Shown: piece after piece, positions 38,401-58,711 of the stretch
Layout: the number at the start of each line of letters is the position of its first letter
Numbering within the stretch: position 1 is the first letter of the stretch
Source of the DNA: Campylobacterales bacterium
Lineage (GTDB): Bacteria > Campylobacterota > Campylobacteria > Campylobacterales > Sulfurimonadaceae
Assembly: GCA_026390115.1 (NCBI GenBank)
Contig: JAPLGO010000009.1
Location: 1 to 64,000 of the forward strand
DNA: 64,000 bases
Reading direction: 5' to 3'
Made by a program: the position numbers and the translations under genes
The notes under the pieces: generated by a model
The model's database searches: none
What the model was told of the DNA's origin: nothing
Seen by the model: only the letters and a program-made list of their open reading frames with translations

Positions 38401-39525
38401 ATGGATAACTACGAATATACCGAACTTTTAAAAAGTACAGCAATTAAAATGAAGAATATTACGAGTGTTGTTGAGCCTGATAAACTTCAACAAAGACTTG
38501 ATGATATAGAGACTATGGAGAATGAACAAGGATTTTGGAATGATGCGGCAAATGCAGCAGTAATACAAAAAGAAAAAACACAAATTCAAAGAAAATTAAA
38601 AAAATATTTTGCAGCAAAAAATGCGATAGATGACGCAATAGAACTTTATGAGATGGCAACGGATGAGGGTGATGATGCATCAGTTCAAGCTCTTTATGAT
38701 GATGCAAATAAACTTGAAGAGTTCATAAGAAACATGGAGATAGAAGTTCTGTTAAGCGGAGAGAGTGATGCAAATAATGCAATTTTATCTATTCACCCTG
38801 GAGCCGGCGGAACCGAGAGCCAAGATTGGGCGTCCATGCTTCTTAGAATGTACAAAAGATTTGCTGAAAGACGAGGATTTAGCGTTGAAGTTCTTGACTA
38901 TCAGTCTGGCGAAGAAGCGGGGATAAAAGATGTTTCACTGCTCATTAAAGGTGAAAATGCATATGGATATTTAAAAGTCGAAAACGGCATCCACAGACTT
39001 GTGAGAATCTCTCCTTTTGACTCAAACGCAAAACGACACACCTCTTTTAGCTCTGTCATGGTCTCTCCCGAGGTTGATGATGACATAAACATAGTTGTGG
39101 AAGACAAAGATATAAGAGTCGATACCTACAGATCAAGCGGGGCCGGAGGGCAACATGTTAACAAAACAGAGTCCGCAATTAGAATCACTCACATCAAAAC
39201 CAATGTAGTTGTTCAATGTCAGAATGACAGAAGTCAGCATAAAAACAGAGCAACTGCCATGAAAATGTTAAAATCTCGTCTGTATGAGCTGGAACTTGAG
39301 ATGCAAAAAGCAGAAAAAGATGGAGTTGCAAAGAGCGAAATTGGATGGGGACATCAGATTCGCTCCTATGTTATGCAGCCCTATCAGCAGATTAAAGACA
39401 CAAGAAGCAACATGGCTTATTCAAATATCTCTGCCATACTTGATGGCGATATAGATACGATGATAGAAGATGTACTTATCTCTCAAAACAGATCTCAACC
39501 TACCTCCTCAGAGCAGAAGCAATAG
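38401..39525 (+). CDS. prfB: Peptide chain release factor 2
   Basis: [20 protein letters not shown] (GGQ) and SPF; single uninterrupted frame. Confidence 0.94.
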   Translation: MDNYEYTELLKSTAIKMKNITSVVEPDKLQQRLDDIETMENEQGFWNDAANAAVIQKEKTQIQRKLKKYFAAKNAIDDAIELYEMATDEGDDASVQALYDDANKLEEFIRNMEIEVLLSGESDANNAILSIHPGAGGTESQDWASMLLRMYKRFAERRGFSVEVLDYQSGEEAGIKDVSLLIKGENAYGYLKVENGIHRLVRISPFDSNAKRHTSFSSVMVSPEVDDDINIVVEDKDIRVDTYRSSGAGGQHVNKTESAIRITHIKTNVVVQCQNDRSQHKNRATAMKMLKSRLYELELEMQKAEKDGVAKSEIGWGHQIRSYVMQPYQQIKDTRSNMAYSNISAILDGDIDTMIEDVLISQNRSQPTSSEQKQ

Positions 39526-39554
39526 TAGCTTTGTGAAGAAAACATTTCTCTAGA

Positions 39555-40268
39555 ATGAATTTACTTAAAGAGTTTGCTTTGAATGACAAATGCTCTTATC
39601 TAAAAGATAAAGAACAGACCACTCACTACAAAATAATCGACGGCTGTGATGCCATGCACTGCCATAATTTAGTAGAGAGTGGATTTAGAAGATTTGGAAA
39701 GATGTATTTCAGACCAATTTGTGGTGATTGCAACGAGTGCCAAAGTATAAAAATCGATGTAGATAATTTTATTTTTTCAAAATCACATAGAAGAGCCATG
39801 AAGAAAGCTGAGCATTTCAGTAGCTACATTCAAACCCCTACTCTTACAAAAGCACATATAACTCTGTTTAAAAAATATCATCTCTACATGAGCGAGAAGA
39901 AGGGCTGGAACTATCAAGAGACAAGTCCGGAGCACTACTACAACTCTTTTGTGAGCGGACATGAAAACTACGGATATGAAGTTTTGTACTACGATAAAGA
40001 TAAACTTATCGGTGTTGATTTAATAGATATTCTTGAAGATGGAATCTCATCTATCTATTTTTATTACGATCCGGATTATATTGACTTTTCCTTAGGAAAA
40101 CTCTCGCTTTTGTTTCAAATAAAATATGCGAAGAGCTCTCATAAAAAGTGGATTTACCTAGGCTATTATGTTGAAGAGTGTTCGAGTTTATCTTATAAAT
40201 CGGACTATAAACCCTATCTTACTCTTCATGGAAGACCCACAGAGTATGAGAACAGCATGTGGAGCTAA
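39555..40268 (+). CDS. Leucyl/arginyl-tRNA--protein transferase (Bpt/Ate family)
   Basis: LVESGFRRFGKMYFRPICGDCNECQSIKIDV, YYVEECSSLSYKSDYKPY. Confidence 0.88.
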   Translation: MNLLKEFALNDKCSYLKDKEQTTHYKIIDGCDAMHCHNLVESGFRRFGKMYFRPICGDCNECQSIKIDVDNFIFSKSHRRAMKKAEHFSSYIQTPTLTKAHITLFKKYHLYMSEKKGWNYQETSPEHYYNSFVSGHENYGYEVLYYDKDKLIGVDLIDILEDGISSIYFYYDPDYIDFSLGKLSLLFQIKYAKSSHKKWIYLGYYVEECSSLSYKSDYKPYLTLHGRPTEYENSMWS

Positions 40269-40275
40269 AACACAC

Positions 40276-40929
40276 TTAATTACTAAGTTCCTTCATTTTC
40301 TCATCGTTTATAGCGCTCTTCTTTTTGGCAGCTTCCTCTTCTAAGGATTGTTCCAGTGCCTCTTGATTCAATCTGTTGCTCTCTCTAATTCTTAAAATCT
40401 TCTCCTCTTGGCGTTTTTTTTCAGATTTTTTTGCAGGCACATTATTTTGTACTTTTTTATCTGTTGCTAAAAAATCTTGCATAATATCAAAAGGAGTAAT
40501 CTCATCACTATAAAGGTTGTAATATTTCATTATTTCACTTCTATATTTCTCTGTGTCTAACATTTTACTGTTTACCATCTGTAAGAAGAGTTTACTATCA
40601 ACGCTTTTAATTGAAAAGAAAAAGTTACTGCTAACACTTTTAACAAAAAAATCATTAGTCTTAGAGAGTTCTCTTAGCCTATTGAGATACCGTTTTTTTT
40701 CATCGCTGTTATCTGCTTTATCCACTTCAAAACCAAGCTCTTTTACACTTTTTATATCATTTAAATATCCCTCAATCTTGTCGCCATATTGCGCATAGAT
40801 CTCAATCTCTTTAAGCTTTTCAATATTAAGGCTATTGTCATATAAAATATCACCCAAAGAGGAATAAGTTTTAGGATTTTGTGCTATCAAAAGTGCTGAT
40901 ATAACGCAGAGAATAAATATCCTTACCAT
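40276..40929 (-). CDS. Hypothetical exported protein
   Basis: Signal peptide MVRIFILCVISALLIA; charged helical C-terminus. Confidence 0.5.
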   Translation of the reverse strand: MVRIFILCVISALLIAQNPKTYSSLGDILYDNSLNIEKLKEIEIYAQYGDKIEGYLNDIKSVKELGFEVDKADNSDEKKRYLNRLRELSKTNDFFVKSVSSNFFFSIKSVDSKLFLQMVNSKMLDTEKYRSEIMKYYNLYSDEITPFDIMQDFLATDKKVQNNVPAKKSEKKRQEEKILRIRESNRLNQEALEQSLEEEAAKKKSAINDEKMKELSN

Positions 40930-41044
40930 TTGCTACTCCATCTCGTTTATTGAAAATTATATCAAATTATAGAGAGACAATTTCGAATAATAAAAAAGTA
41001 AGTTAATGATTTAGATGTAATAATAAAATTTATCTGGGAGAGAG

Positions 41045-41071
41045 AAGTTACTTCCGAACTGGAAGTAACTT
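41045..41071 (-). terminator. Hairpin downstream of fusA
   Basis: AAGTTACTTCC-GAACT-GGAAGTAACTT. Confidence 0.6.
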
Positions 41072-41081
41072 ATAGGCTGAA

Positions 41082-43172
41082 TTAGCCGTTTCGTTTTTTG
41101 ATAATTTCTTCAGATACATTTCTTGGAACTTCTTCATAATGATCAAATTCCATAGCGTAAGTAGCACGACCTTGAGTAGCAGAGCGAAGGTCAGTTGAGT
41201 AACCAAACATCTCAGCAAGAGGAACAAATGCATCCACAATTTTGTTACCTGAACGGTCACTCATGTTGCTGATTTGTCCACGACGACGGTTAAGGTCTCC
41301 GATAACATCTCCCATATAATCTTCAGGAACTTCAACTTCAACTTTCATCATTGGCTCTAAGATAGCTGGTTTAGCTTTTCTACAGCCCTCTTTGAATCCC
41401 ATTGAAGCAGCAAGTTTAAATGCCATCTCATTTGAATCCACGTCATGGTATGAACCGTCATAAAGAGTAACATCGATATCTTCCATTGGATAGCCGGCAA
41501 GAACACCATTAGCCATAGACTCTTTACAACCCTTTTCAACTGCAGGAATGTACTCTTTTGGAACTGTTCCACCCTTGATATCATTATGGAACACAAAGCC
41601 CGTACCAATATCACCCGGCTTAATTGTTAGGTAAACATGTCCGAATGCACCACGACCACCTGATTGTTTAGCATACTTATACTCTTGATTCACTTGCTCT
41701 CTGATAGTTTCACGGTAAGAAACTTGTGGAGCACCAACTTCGGCTTCTACTTTAAACTCTCTCTTCATACGATCGACAAGAATTTCAAGGTGTAACTCAC
41801 CCATTCCAGAGATAATAGTTTGACCTGTCTCTTCATCAGTATTTACTCTGAAAGATGGATCCTCAGCAGCAAGTTTACCTAGGGCAATACCCATTTTTTC
41901 TTGATCCGCTTTTGTTTTTGGCTCAACAGCAACAGATATAACCGGCTCTGGGAACACCATACGCTCTAATACAACTGTATCATCCGGATCACAAAGAGTA
42001 TCCCCAGTAGTTGTATATTTAAGACCAACAACCGCACCGATTTCACCGGCATAAATCTCTTTAATCTCTTCACGCTTAATCGCATGCATCTTCACAATAC
42101 GACCGATACGCTCTCTTTTATCTTTCGTAGAGTTATGAACAAATGAGCCAGCTTCTAGTGAACCACGATAAACACGGATAAAAGTCAATGTTCCAACAAA
42201 TGGGTCAGTCATAATTTTAAATGCCAAAGATGCAAATTTACCATCATCTGTTGATGGAACGATAACTTCAATTTCTTCGTCATCCATCATGGTTCCCTTA
42301 ATCGGAGCACACTCAGTTGGAGCGGGAAGATACGCGACAACGGCATCAAGAAGAGTTTGAACACCTTTGTTTTTAAATGCAGTACCTGCCGTCATAGGAA
42401 CGATATGCATAGCAAGGGTGGCCGCTTTAATACCTGCGACAATCTCCTCTTCAGTTAATGCTTCTCCCTCTAAGTATTTTTCAGCAAGTGCTTCATTACC
42501 ATCAACTTCAGAAATTGATTCAATCATCTTCTCACGATACTCTTCAGCTCTTTCTTGCATATCAGATGGAATCTCTTCTACATGGTAGTTAGATCCCATT
42601 TCAGCATCAATATCCCAAACAATTGCTTTCATTTTTACAAGGTCAACAATACCTTTAAAAGTATCTTCAGCACCGATTGGCAACTGAATTGGAACCGGAT
42701 TACCTTTTAGACGCGTACGAATCTGCTCTTCAACTTGGTAAAAATCTGCTCCTGTTCTATCCATTTTGTTAACAAAAACAATTGATGGTACGCCATAACG
42801 ATTTCTTTGTCTCCAAACAGTTTCAGATTGAGGTTGAACACCACCAACTGCACAAAAGACTGAAACGGCTCCATCAAGAACACGCATAGATCTCTCAACT
42901 TCAATAGTAAAGTCAACGTGACCCGGAGTATCAATAATGTTAATCTGCTTCCCAGCCCATTCACATGTTGTAGCAGCAGAAGTAATCGTGATACCCCTCT
43001 CTTGCTCTTGCTCCATCCAGTCCATGGTAGCTGCACCATCATGAACCTCACCAATCTTATGCTCAACACCTGTGTAGAATAGAATTCTCTCCGTTGTTGT
43101 AGTTTTACCTGCATCGATGTGCGCAGCAATACCAATATTTCTTACATCTTCTAGTTTATGTGATCTTGCCAT
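41082..43172 (-). CDS. fusA: Elongation factor G
   Basis: [36 protein letters not shown]. Confidence 0.98.
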   Translation of the reverse strand: MARSHKLEDVRNIGIAAHIDAGKTTTTERILFYTGVEHKIGEVHDGAATMDWMEQEQERGITITSAATTCEWAGKQINIIDTPGHVDFTIEVERSMRVLDGAVSVFCAVGGVQPQSETVWRQRNRYGVPSIVFVNKMDRTGADFYQVEEQIRTRLKGNPVPIQLPIGAEDTFKGIVDLVKMKAIVWDIDAEMGSNYHVEEIPSDMQERAEEYREKMIESISEVDGNEALAEKYLEGEALTEEEIVAGIKAATLAMHIVPMTAGTAFKNKGVQTLLDAVVAYLPAPTECAPIKGTMMDDEEIEVIVPSTDDGKFASLAFKIMTDPFVGTLTFIRVYRGSLEAGSFVHNSTKDKRERIGRIVKMHAIKREEIKEIYAGEIGAVVGLKYTTTGDTLCDPDDTVVLERMVFPEPVISVAVEPKTKADQEKMGIALGKLAAEDPSFRVNTDEETGQTIISGMGELHLEILVDRMKREFKVEAEVGAPQVSYRETIREQVNQEYKYAKQSGGRGAFGHVYLTIKPGDIGTGFVFHNDIKGGTVPKEYIPAVEKGCKESMANGVLAGYPMEDIDVTLYDGSYHDVDSNEMAFKLAASMGFKEGCRKAKPAILEPMMKVEVEVPEDYMGDVIGDLNRRRGQISNMSDRSGNKIVDAFVPLAEMFGYSTDLRSATQGRATYAMEFDHYEEVPRNVSEEIIKKRNG

Positions 43173-43207
43173 TTTTATAATGCCTTAAGTAATTTATTTA
43201 TAGAGTT

Positions 43208-43253
43208 AACCTCTTTTATAAATGGGCATCTGTACCTATTTATAAAAGAGGTT
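43208..43253 (-). promoter_or_regulatory. Perfect 16-bp inverted repeat in the rpsG-fusA intergenic region
   Basis: AACCTCTTTTATAAAT-N14-ATTTATAAAAGAGGTT. Confidence 0.55.
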
Positions 43254-43308
43254 TTTAAAGTGCATCCCAAAACTATTTCTAGCTAAGGGATATGCAATTA
43301 TTTAGATA

Positions 43309-43788
<480 letters not shown>

Positions 43789-43883
43789 TTACTTCAATTT
43801 TTTCAAATTTACTCAAAATATACCATCTTGGATATATCCTGTGCTAGCTTGACATTTATCTATTTTGAATTTCTTTGTAGAAA

Positions 43884-44264
43884 TTATTTTTTTACTTTTG
43901 CTTTTTTAGTTCCATATTTAGAACGAGCAACTTTACGATTAGCAACACCTGCAGTATCCAATGCACCACGAACGATATGGTACTTAACACCCGGTAAATC
44001 TTTGATACGACCGCCACGAACAAGAACAATTGAGTGCTCTTGAAGGTTGTGACCCTCACCACCGATATAAGAAATAACTTCAAAACCTGAAGTTAAACGA
44101 ACTTTAGCAACTTTTCTTAAAGCTGAGTTTGGTTTTTTTGGTGTAGTTGTGTAAACACGAGTACAAACACCACGACGTTGTGGACACGAAACAAGCGCAG
44201 GTGATTTTGATTTCTTAACCACTTTTTTACGCTCATTACGAATCAGTTGATTGATTGTAGGCAT
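43884..44264 (-). CDS. rpsL: 30S ribosomal protein S12
   Basis: [14 protein letters not shown]...[15 protein letters not shown]. Confidence 0.98.
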   Translation of the reverse strand: MPTINQLIRNERKKVVKKSKSPALVSCPQRRGVCTRVYTTTPKKPNSALRKVAKVRLTSGFEVISYIGGEGHNLQEHSIVLVRGGRIKDLPGVKYHIVRGALDTAGVANRKVARSKYGTKKAKVKK

Positions 44265-44414
44265 ACAATTCCTTTCTTAATTTGTTCCAGTAGAATTTAA
44301 CTCTCTGTTTTTTAGAGAATTATAAACACGAAATGTTACATAAAAAGTATTTAAAGTTAGCTTATTTTAAGTGCAAATTAATATTAATTGATGGATGTGT
44401 GAAGATATAGTAGT

Positions 44415-44440
44415 TGGCATGTGAAAATTTTCACATGCCA
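44415..44440 (-). terminator. 26-bp perfect palindrome downstream of rpoC
   Basis: TGGCATGTGAAAATTTTCACATGCCA. Confidence 0.5.
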
Positions 44441-44464
44441 GATATAAATAGAGGTGGCTACTTG

Positions 44465-53123
<8,659 letters not shown>

Positions 53124-53148
53124 CTACCTCGATGAGTTGTTAATTAGG

Positions 53149-53196
53149 ACTCAATCTTTAAAGATTGAGTATATTATATCTAGACGTCTCTAGATA
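53149..53196. promoter_or_regulatory. Two palindromes in the rpoB leader
   Basis: ACTCAATCTTTAAAGATTGAGT (22 bp) and TATCTAGA-CGTC-TCTAGATA. Confidence 0.5.
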
Positions 53197-53227
53197 AATT
53201 GTAATATAGTGCTTATAAACGACATAA

Positions 53228-53271
53228 GGGCACTTTTACGGTGTGACATATATCACACCGTAAAAGCGCCC
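53228..53271 (-). terminator. Long hairpin in the rplL-rpoB intergenic region (attenuator or processing site)
   Basis: GGGCACTTTTACGGTGTGA-CATATA-TCACACCGTAAAAGCGCCC, 18/19 paired. Confidence 0.6.
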
Positions 53272-53282
53272 ATAAACAGTAA

Positions 53283-53314
53283 GTTCAGCCATAAATTAAT
53301 ATTTATGGCTGAAC
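53283..53314 (-). terminator. Hairpin directly downstream of rplL
   Basis: GTTCAGCCATAAAT-TAAT-ATTTATGGCTGAAC, perfect 14-bp stem. Confidence 0.6.
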
Positions 53315-53327
53315 CCAAAAGTTAAAA

Positions 53328-53696
53328 CTATTTAACTTCTACTTTTGCGCCAGCTTCTTCAAGTTGTTTTTTAGCATCCATAGCAGTATCTTTATCTACA
53401 CCATCTTTGATGATTGAAGGTAAATTTTCTGTTGCATCTTTTGCTTCTTTAAGACCTAAGCCAGTAAGAGCACGAACAACTTTAATTACGTTAATTTTTT
53501 TGTCACCTGAGTCAGTGATTACAACAGTAAATTCTGTCTGCTCTTCAGCAACTGGACCAGCAGCAGCGCCACCAGCAACAGCTACAGGCTGAGCAGAAAC
53601 ACCAAATTTTTCTTCAAACTCTTTTACAAGTACAGATAATTCTAAAACAGAAAGTCCTGATATAAATTCTAATACATCTTCTTTAGTTACAGCCAT
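53328..53696 (-). CDS. rplL: 50S ribosomal protein L7/L12
   Basis: [19 protein letters not shown]...[11 protein letters not shown]-like C-terminus. Confidence 0.97.
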   Translation of the reverse strand: MAVTKEDVLEFISGLSVLELSVLVKEFEEKFGVSAQPVAVAGGAAAGPVAEEQTEFTVVITDSGDKKINVIKVVRALTGLGLKEAKDATENLPSIIKDGVDKDTAMDAKKQLEEAGAKVEVK

Positions 53697-53780
53697 ATTG
53701 TTTCTCCAATATTAAATTTTGTTTTACCTGATAATTCAGGTTTTAAAGTGATAAGATCACTGCTAGATTAAAGAGACTTA

Positions 53781-54263
53781 TTAAGCCTCTTGCTCTTTTT
53801 TCTGTCTTAATGCGTCAAGTCCGATAGTGAAACATGCAACTGGCGCCATCCAAGTAGCAGCAAGCATTGCAAGCAACTCATCGCGACCTGGAAGTTTAGC
53901 AAATGCTTCAACTTTAGCAGTATCAGATAGTTCACGGTCAATATATGCAGACTTAATTACAAATTTGTCATTATCTTTTGCAAAGTCAGATACTATTTTA
54001 GAAGTAGTGATAGAATCATCACCCCAAACTAAAATGTTTGTATCTTTTAACTCTACACCTGTTAATTCAGCATTAGTAAGTGCTATTGTTGCTAAAGTAT
54101 TTTTAACAACTTGTACTTTTGCTTCTTTAAGTTTTGCTGCTTTTCTTAAGCCTTCTAATTTAGAAACTGTCAAGCCTTTGTAATCACAAAAGATTACAGC
54201 TTGGGCAGTTTTAAATTCACCAGAAAGCACTTCAATAATTTCAGCTTTTTGTGTTTTTGTCAT
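53781..54263 (-). CDS. rplJ: 50S ribosomal protein L10
   Basis: MTKTQKAEIIEVLSGEFKTAQAVIFCDYKGLTVSKLEGLR. Confidence 0.95.
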   Translation of the reverse strand: MTKTQKAEIIEVLSGEFKTAQAVIFCDYKGLTVSKLEGLRKAAKLKEAKVQVVKNTLATIALTNAELTGVELKDTNILVWGDDSITTSKIVSDFAKDNDKFVIKSAYIDRELSDTAKVEAFAKLPGRDELLAMLAATWMAPVACFTIGLDALRQKKEQEA

Positions 54264-54366
54264 AGATTATCTCCTTTCCAGACAACACTTCAAATAGGAA
54301 GATTAAGCTTTCGCACCTATTATCTTCAGTCCATAAAATGCAGTTACTAAAGTAAATTAGAGTAAC

Positions 54367-54398
54367 TTTAGGATACTTTATTTTTAAAGTATCCTAAA
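54367..54398 (-). promoter_or_regulatory. Hairpin in the rplA-rplJ intergenic region (L10 leader)
   Basis: TTTAGGATACTTTA-TTTT-TAAAGTATCCTAAA. Confidence 0.55.
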
Positions 54399-54403
54399 AT
54401 CAC

Positions 54404-54427
54404 TTTAATCCGCAAAAGCGGATTAAA
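54404..54427 (-). terminator. Hairpin directly downstream of rplA
   Basis: TTTAATCCGC-AAAA-GCGGATTAAA. Confidence 0.55.
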
Positions 54428-54428
54428 A

Positions 54429-55121
54429 TTATTTCATATCCATTAAGGACATAACATCTAGTTTTAGAGCTGGACTCATAGTAAGTGATAATGCAGCATT
54501 TTTAATATATTTACCTTTAGCAGACGCTGGCTTGTGCTTATTAATAGCTCTTACAAAAGATTTTAAATTCTCAGCAATTTTATCTGCATCAAAGCTCACT
54601 TTTCCTATTCCGGCGTGGATATTACCTTTTTTGTCAACACGGAAAGTTACTTGACCGCCTTTAACATTTTTAACAGCTGTTGCTACATCTGGAGTAACAG
54701 TACCTGTTTTAGGATTTGGCATTAAACCTTTTGGTCCTAAAATACGGCCGATTTGACCAACAAGACCCATACAATCAGGTGCTGCAACAACTACATCAAA
54801 ATTAAAAATTCCATCTTTAATTTGTTGTACTAAATCATCTGTTCCAACAATATCAGCACCAGCAGCCTTAGCTTCATCAGCTTTAACGCCTTTAGCAAAT
54901 ACAGCAACACGAACCGTTTTACCAGTACCATGCGGTAAAATAACTGCACCACGAACCATTTGGTCCGCATGTCTTGGGTCTACATTCAAATTAAGTGCTA
55001 TTTCAACTGTTTCATCAAATTTTGCACTTTTTAAATCTCTAACTAATGAAGAAGCCTCTTCAGAAGAATATACCTTACTTGTATCAATTTTTTCAATTAA
55101 TTGTTTGTATCTTTTACTCAT
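54429..55121 (-). CDS. rplA: 50S ribosomal protein L1
   Basis: [19 protein letters not shown]...[14 protein letters not shown]; start at 55121 more likely than 55151. Confidence 0.97.
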   Translation of the reverse strand: MSKRYKQLIEKIDTSKVYSSEEASSLVRDLKSAKFDETVEIALNLNVDPRHADQMVRGAVILPHGTGKTVRVAVFAKGVKADEAKAAGADIVGTDDLVQQIKDGIFNFDVVVAAPDCMGLVGQIGRILGPKGLMPNPKTGTVTPDVATAVKNVKGGQVTFRVDKKGNIHAGIGKVSFDADKIAENLKSFVRAINKHKPASAKGKYIKNAALSLTMSPALKLDVMSLMDMK

Positions 55122-55188
55122 TTTCAAATTCTCCATATAAAATTCTGCCACAAAGTTTTAAATCATTGTGGTCGATGATTTTTTTAAA

Positions 55189-55614
55189 CTAGTCTATAAT
55201 TTGAATACCTATTGAACGAGCTGACCCAGAGATTGTATTAGCTGCCATTTCTCTATCAGTAGTATTTAAATCTTCAATTTTTCTATCAACAACTTCCATC
55301 AACTGAGCACGAGTTATTTTTCCAATTATATTTTTAAGTGGATTATCCGTACCTTTTTTAAGTCCAGCTGCATGCATTAACAATGCAGATGCCGGAGGCT
55401 GTTTTGTTATAAATGAAAAGCTCTTATCACTATAAACTGTAATTACAACAGGAACTTTAAACCCCATTTTATCTTTTGTTTTTTCGTTAAACGCTTTACA
55501 AAATTCCATGATATTAACACCTCTTTGACCCAATGCTGGTCCAACCGGAGGTGCCGGTGTTGCTGCAGCAGCATTAATTTGTAGCTTGATGTAGCCTGTA
55601 ACTTTTTTTGCCAT
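55189..55614 (-). CDS. rplK: 50S ribosomal protein L11
   Basis: [43 protein letters not shown]. Confidence 0.98.
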   Translation of the reverse strand: MAKKVTGYIKLQINAAAATPAPPVGPALGQRGVNIMEFCKAFNEKTKDKMGFKVPVVITVYSDKSFSFITKQPPASALLMHAAGLKKGTDNPLKNIIGKITRAQLMEVVDRKIEDLNTTDREMAANTISGSARSIGIQIID

Positions 55615-55633
55615 TTTGATTCCTTTTGTTTGA

Positions 55634-56161
55634 TTAAATTATTTTTTCTACTTGATTATATGAAATATCCACAGGTGTTGCTCTACCGAATATTGAAACA
55701 TTCAATTTTAGAGTGCCGTGTTCCAAATCATACTCATCAACTGTCGCTGTAAAGTTTGCAAATGGTCCATCTGTTATACGAACCATTTCACCGCTATCAA
55801 AAAATACTTTTGGTTTTGGTGCGGCACGATTATGAACACGGTCTAAAATAACATTAATATCATGCTCACTTAGTGGAGTAGGCGTATTAGCTTCTCCAAT
55901 GAAGCCAGATACTTTTGGCAGTGATTGGATTAAATGCTGTATTTTTGTATTTAAATCTATTTTTGCAAAAACATATCCGGAATAAAGAGACCTTTCTGAT
56001 ATCTTTTTCTTGCCGTCTTTTACTTCTATAACATCTTCTGTTGGGACGATTACTTCTTCAATATAATCTTGTAGTCCCATCTCTTGAATCATATTTAAAA
56101 TAGCTAAGCGAACCGCTCTTTCACTTCCATAGGTTTGAATCGAGTACCATTGATGTGCCAT
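55634..56161 (-). CDS. nusG: Transcription termination/antitermination factor NusG
   Basis: [42 protein letters not shown]. Confidence 0.96.
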   Translation of the reverse strand: MAHQWYSIQTYGSERAVRLAILNMIQEMGLQDYIEEVIVPTEDVIEVKDGKKKISERSLYSGYVFAKIDLNTKIQHLIQSLPKVSGFIGEANTPTPLSEHDINVILDRVHNRAAPKPKVFFDSGEMVRITDGPFANFTATVDEYDLEHGTLKLNVSIFGRATPVDISYNQVEKII

Positions 56162-56170
56162 ATTGGCTCC

Positions 56171-56350
56171 TTAACCTAAAATCAGTGACATGATTGACGA
56201 CATAAATAAATCAACTAGTGCCAAAAATGTTGCTATAACAGAAACAACAATAACAACAGCAATATATGCCTGCTTAACCTGACCTTTTGTAGGAAAGATT
56301 ACTTTCGTTAGTTCTGCTTTTGCATTTCTAATATGTGTATTTAATTTCAT
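56171..56350 (-). CDS. secE: Preprotein translocase subunit SecE
   Basis: Translated by hand: MKLNTHIRNAKAELTKVIFPTKGQVKQAYIAVVIVVSVIATFLALVDLFMSSIMSLILG*. Confidence 0.93.
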   Translation of the reverse strand: MKLNTHIRNAKAELTKVIFPTKGQVKQAYIAVVIVVSVIATFLALVDLFMSSIMSLILG

Positions 56351-56414
56351 TATTACTTTCCCAAAACTACATTAATTATAAATAAAGCTCTAAAGCTTTA
56401 CTAATAACTAATGG

Positions 56415-56490
56415 TGGCAGGCGTAGAGAGACTCGAACTCCCATCACCCGGATTTGGAATCCGGTGCTCTACCATTGGAGCTATACGCCT
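56415..56490 (-). tRNA. tRNA-Trp (CCA anticodon)
   Basis: Reverse complement AGGCGTATAGCTCCAATGGTAGAGCACCGGATTCCAAATCCGGGTGATGGGAGTTCGAGTCTCTCTACGCCTGCCA. Confidence 0.95.
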
Positions 56491-56543
56491 ACATTAATAC
56501 AATAAGCTCAAATCTAAAGACTTGAGCTTTCATGCAACTATGA

Positions 56544-56696
56544 TTATAATTTCATCTCTTTGTGAACAGTATGCTCACGACAAAATTTACAATATTTTCT
56601 TACTGAAAATTTTTCAGTATGAGTTTTTTTATTTTTACTAGTGTGATAGTTACGACGAGTACACTTTTCACATCCTAAATGTATTGTTTCACGCAT
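56544..56696 (-). CDS. rpmG: 50S ribosomal protein L33
   Basis: Translated by hand: MRETIHLGCEKCTRRNYHTSKNKKTHTEKFSVRKYCKFCREHTVHKEMKL*. Confidence 0.95.
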   Translation of the reverse strand: MRETIHLGCEKCTRRNYHTSKNKKTHTEKFSVRKYCKFCREHTVHKEMKL

Positions 56697-56731
56697 TTAT
56701 TAACCTTTAGTTGGTAATCCAGAAATCCGAA

Positions 56732-57931
56732 TTACGCAAGAATCTCAGCTACAACACCAGCACCAACAGTTCTTCCACCCTCACGAATAGCAAACTTAGT
56801 ACCTTTTTCCATAGCAATTGGGTGAATTAACTCAGCAGTAATGCTTACATTATCACCTGGCATAACCATCTCAGTACCTTCTGGTAAAGTGATTGCACCT
56901 GTTACATCCGTTGTACGAACATAGAATTGTGGACGGTAACCATTAAAGAATGGAGTATGACGACCACCCTCATCTTTACTCAATACATAAATTTCAGCTG
57001 TAAATTTAGTATGAGGAGTAATTGTTTTTGGCTTACAAAGAACTTGACCACGTTCAACAGCTTCTTTAGCAATACCACGAACTAGAAGTCCACAGTTATC
57101 ACCAGCAACACCTTGATCCATCTCTTTACGAAACATTTCAATACCTGTTACAGTAGTTGTTTGTGTATCTCTAATACCAACAATTTCGATTGACTCGCCA
57201 ATTTTAACTGTACCACGCTCAATACGACCTGTTACAACTGTTCCACGACCAGAAATTGAGAATACATCTTCAACTGGCATTAAGAAATCTCTATCTACTT
57301 CACGAACCGGTTGAGGAATGTAATCATCAACAGTTTTCATAAGTTTTTGTATTTTAGCTGACCACTCACCTAAAGTACCTGTTTTTGCTTCTTCAAGAGC
57401 TTTAAGAGCTGAACCGGCTGTAATTGGAGTATCATCGCCTGGGAAATCATATTGATCAAGAAGTTCACGAATTTCCATCTCAACTAATTCTAATAACTCT
57501 TCATCATCAACCATATCTTCTTTGTTCATGAAAACAACTAGGTATGGAACACCAACTTGCTTTGACAGAAGGATATGCTCACGAGTTTGTGGCATTGGAC
57601 CATCAGCTGCAGAAACAACTAAAATAGCACCATCCATTTGAGCAGCACCTGTAATCATATTTTTAACATAATCCGCGTGACCTGGACAGTCAACATGCGC
57701 ATAGTGACGAGCATCTGTTTCGTACTCTACATGTGAAGTAGAAATTGTGATACCACGCTCTCTCTCTTCTGGTGCATTATCGATTGCATCGTAATCCATC
57801 ATTTTTGCACCATTTGTAACTGCAAGCACTGCTGTAATAGCCGCTGTTAAAGTAGTCTTACCATGGTCAACGTGACCAATTGTTCCAATATTACAATGCG
57901 GTTTATTACGCAGAAACTTTTCTTTTGCCAT
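56732..57931 (-). CDS. tuf: Elongation factor Tu
   Basis: [40 protein letters not shown]. Confidence 0.98.
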   Translation of the reverse strand: MAKEKFLRNKPHCNIGTIGHVDHGKTTLTAAITAVLAVTNGAKMMDYDAIDNAPEERERGITISTSHVEYETDARHYAHVDCPGHADYVKNMITGAAQMDGAILVVSAADGPMPQTREHILLSKQVGVPYLVVFMNKEDMVDDEELLELVEMEIRELLDQYDFPGDDTPITAGSALKALEEAKTGTLGEWSAKIQKLMKTVDDYIPQPVREVDRDFLMPVEDVFSISGRGTVVTGRIERGTVKIGESIEIVGIRDTQTTTVTGIEMFRKEMDQGVAGDNCGLLVRGIAKEAVERGQVLCKPKTITPHTKFTAEIYVLSKDEGGRHTPFFNGYRPQFYVRTTDVTGAITLPEGTEMVMPGDNVSITAELIHPIAMEKGTKFAIREGGRTVGAGVVAEILA

Positions 57932-58016
57932 TGTGTCCTCCGACTTTATTTATGAATTGAAATGGAATTGTATCCAAAAATCATTCAATTATTGCTTAAT
58001 TATAAATATATTTTTA

Positions 58017-58091
<75 letters not shown>

Positions 58092-58229
58092 ATACAGTAG
58101 TAAATATAACAAGCAATAATTGAATAGTTCTTAAATAATATTAGTATTGGGTGTAGATAATGATATGATAAATCATATAATCATTTATGAAGTAAGGTAG
58201 AAATTGTACTTCAGCTTCCAGATTTTCAA

Positions 58230-58306
58230 TGGAGCGGGTGAAGGGACTCGAACCCTCGACCCTCAGCTTGGAAGGCTGACGCTCTAGCCAACTGAGCTAC
58301 GCCCGC
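58230..58306 (-). tRNA. tRNA-Gly (TCC anticodon)
   Basis: Reverse complement GCGGGCGTAGCTCAGTTGGCTAGAGCGTCAGCCTTCCAAGCTGAGGGTCGAGGGTTCGAGTCCCTTCACCCGCTCCA. Confidence 0.94.
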
Positions 58307-58320
58307 ATATGCCATTGAAA

Positions 58321-58405
58321 TGGTGGTGAGAAGAGGAGTCGAACCTCTGAACCCGTAGGGAGCGGATTTACAGTCCGCCGTCGTTGGCCACTTGACTATC
58401 TCACC
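58321..58405 (-). tRNA. tRNA-Tyr (GTA anticodon)
   Basis: 85-nt class II tRNA with long variable arm, anticodon region GGACTGTAAATCC. Confidence 0.94.
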
Positions 58406-58464
58406 ATATACATAATTTAAATGTTTTATCTGGTCTAACACTGTTTCTAATATTCAAAATTCAA

Positions 58465-58541
58465 TGGTGCCGACACGAGGATTCGAACCCCGGGCCTGCT
58501 GATTACAAATCAGCTGCTCTAGCCAACTGAGCTATGTCGGC
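58465..58541 (-). tRNA. tRNA-Thr (TGT anticodon)
   Basis: Reverse complement GCCGACATAGCTCAGTTGGCTAGAGCAGCTGATTTGTAATCAGCAGGCCCGGGGTTCGAATCCTCGTGTCGGCACCA. Confidence 0.94.
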
Positions 58542-58711
58542 ATCGAATTTGAGCCAGAATTATAGTAAAACAGATTATAAATGTCAAGTATTTCATAGCA
58601 AATTACATATTATTTTTCAATTTTATATTTTTATTCCCTATTCTTCCCTATTTTATGGCTTATGTTGGTACAATTTAAAAATTATTTATCGACATTTTTA
58701 CGAGGTTTCAC

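Noticed and set aside
38401-39525. Programmed frameshift in prfB
   Set aside because: The RF2 ORF is a single uninterrupted frame with no internal in-frame TGA.
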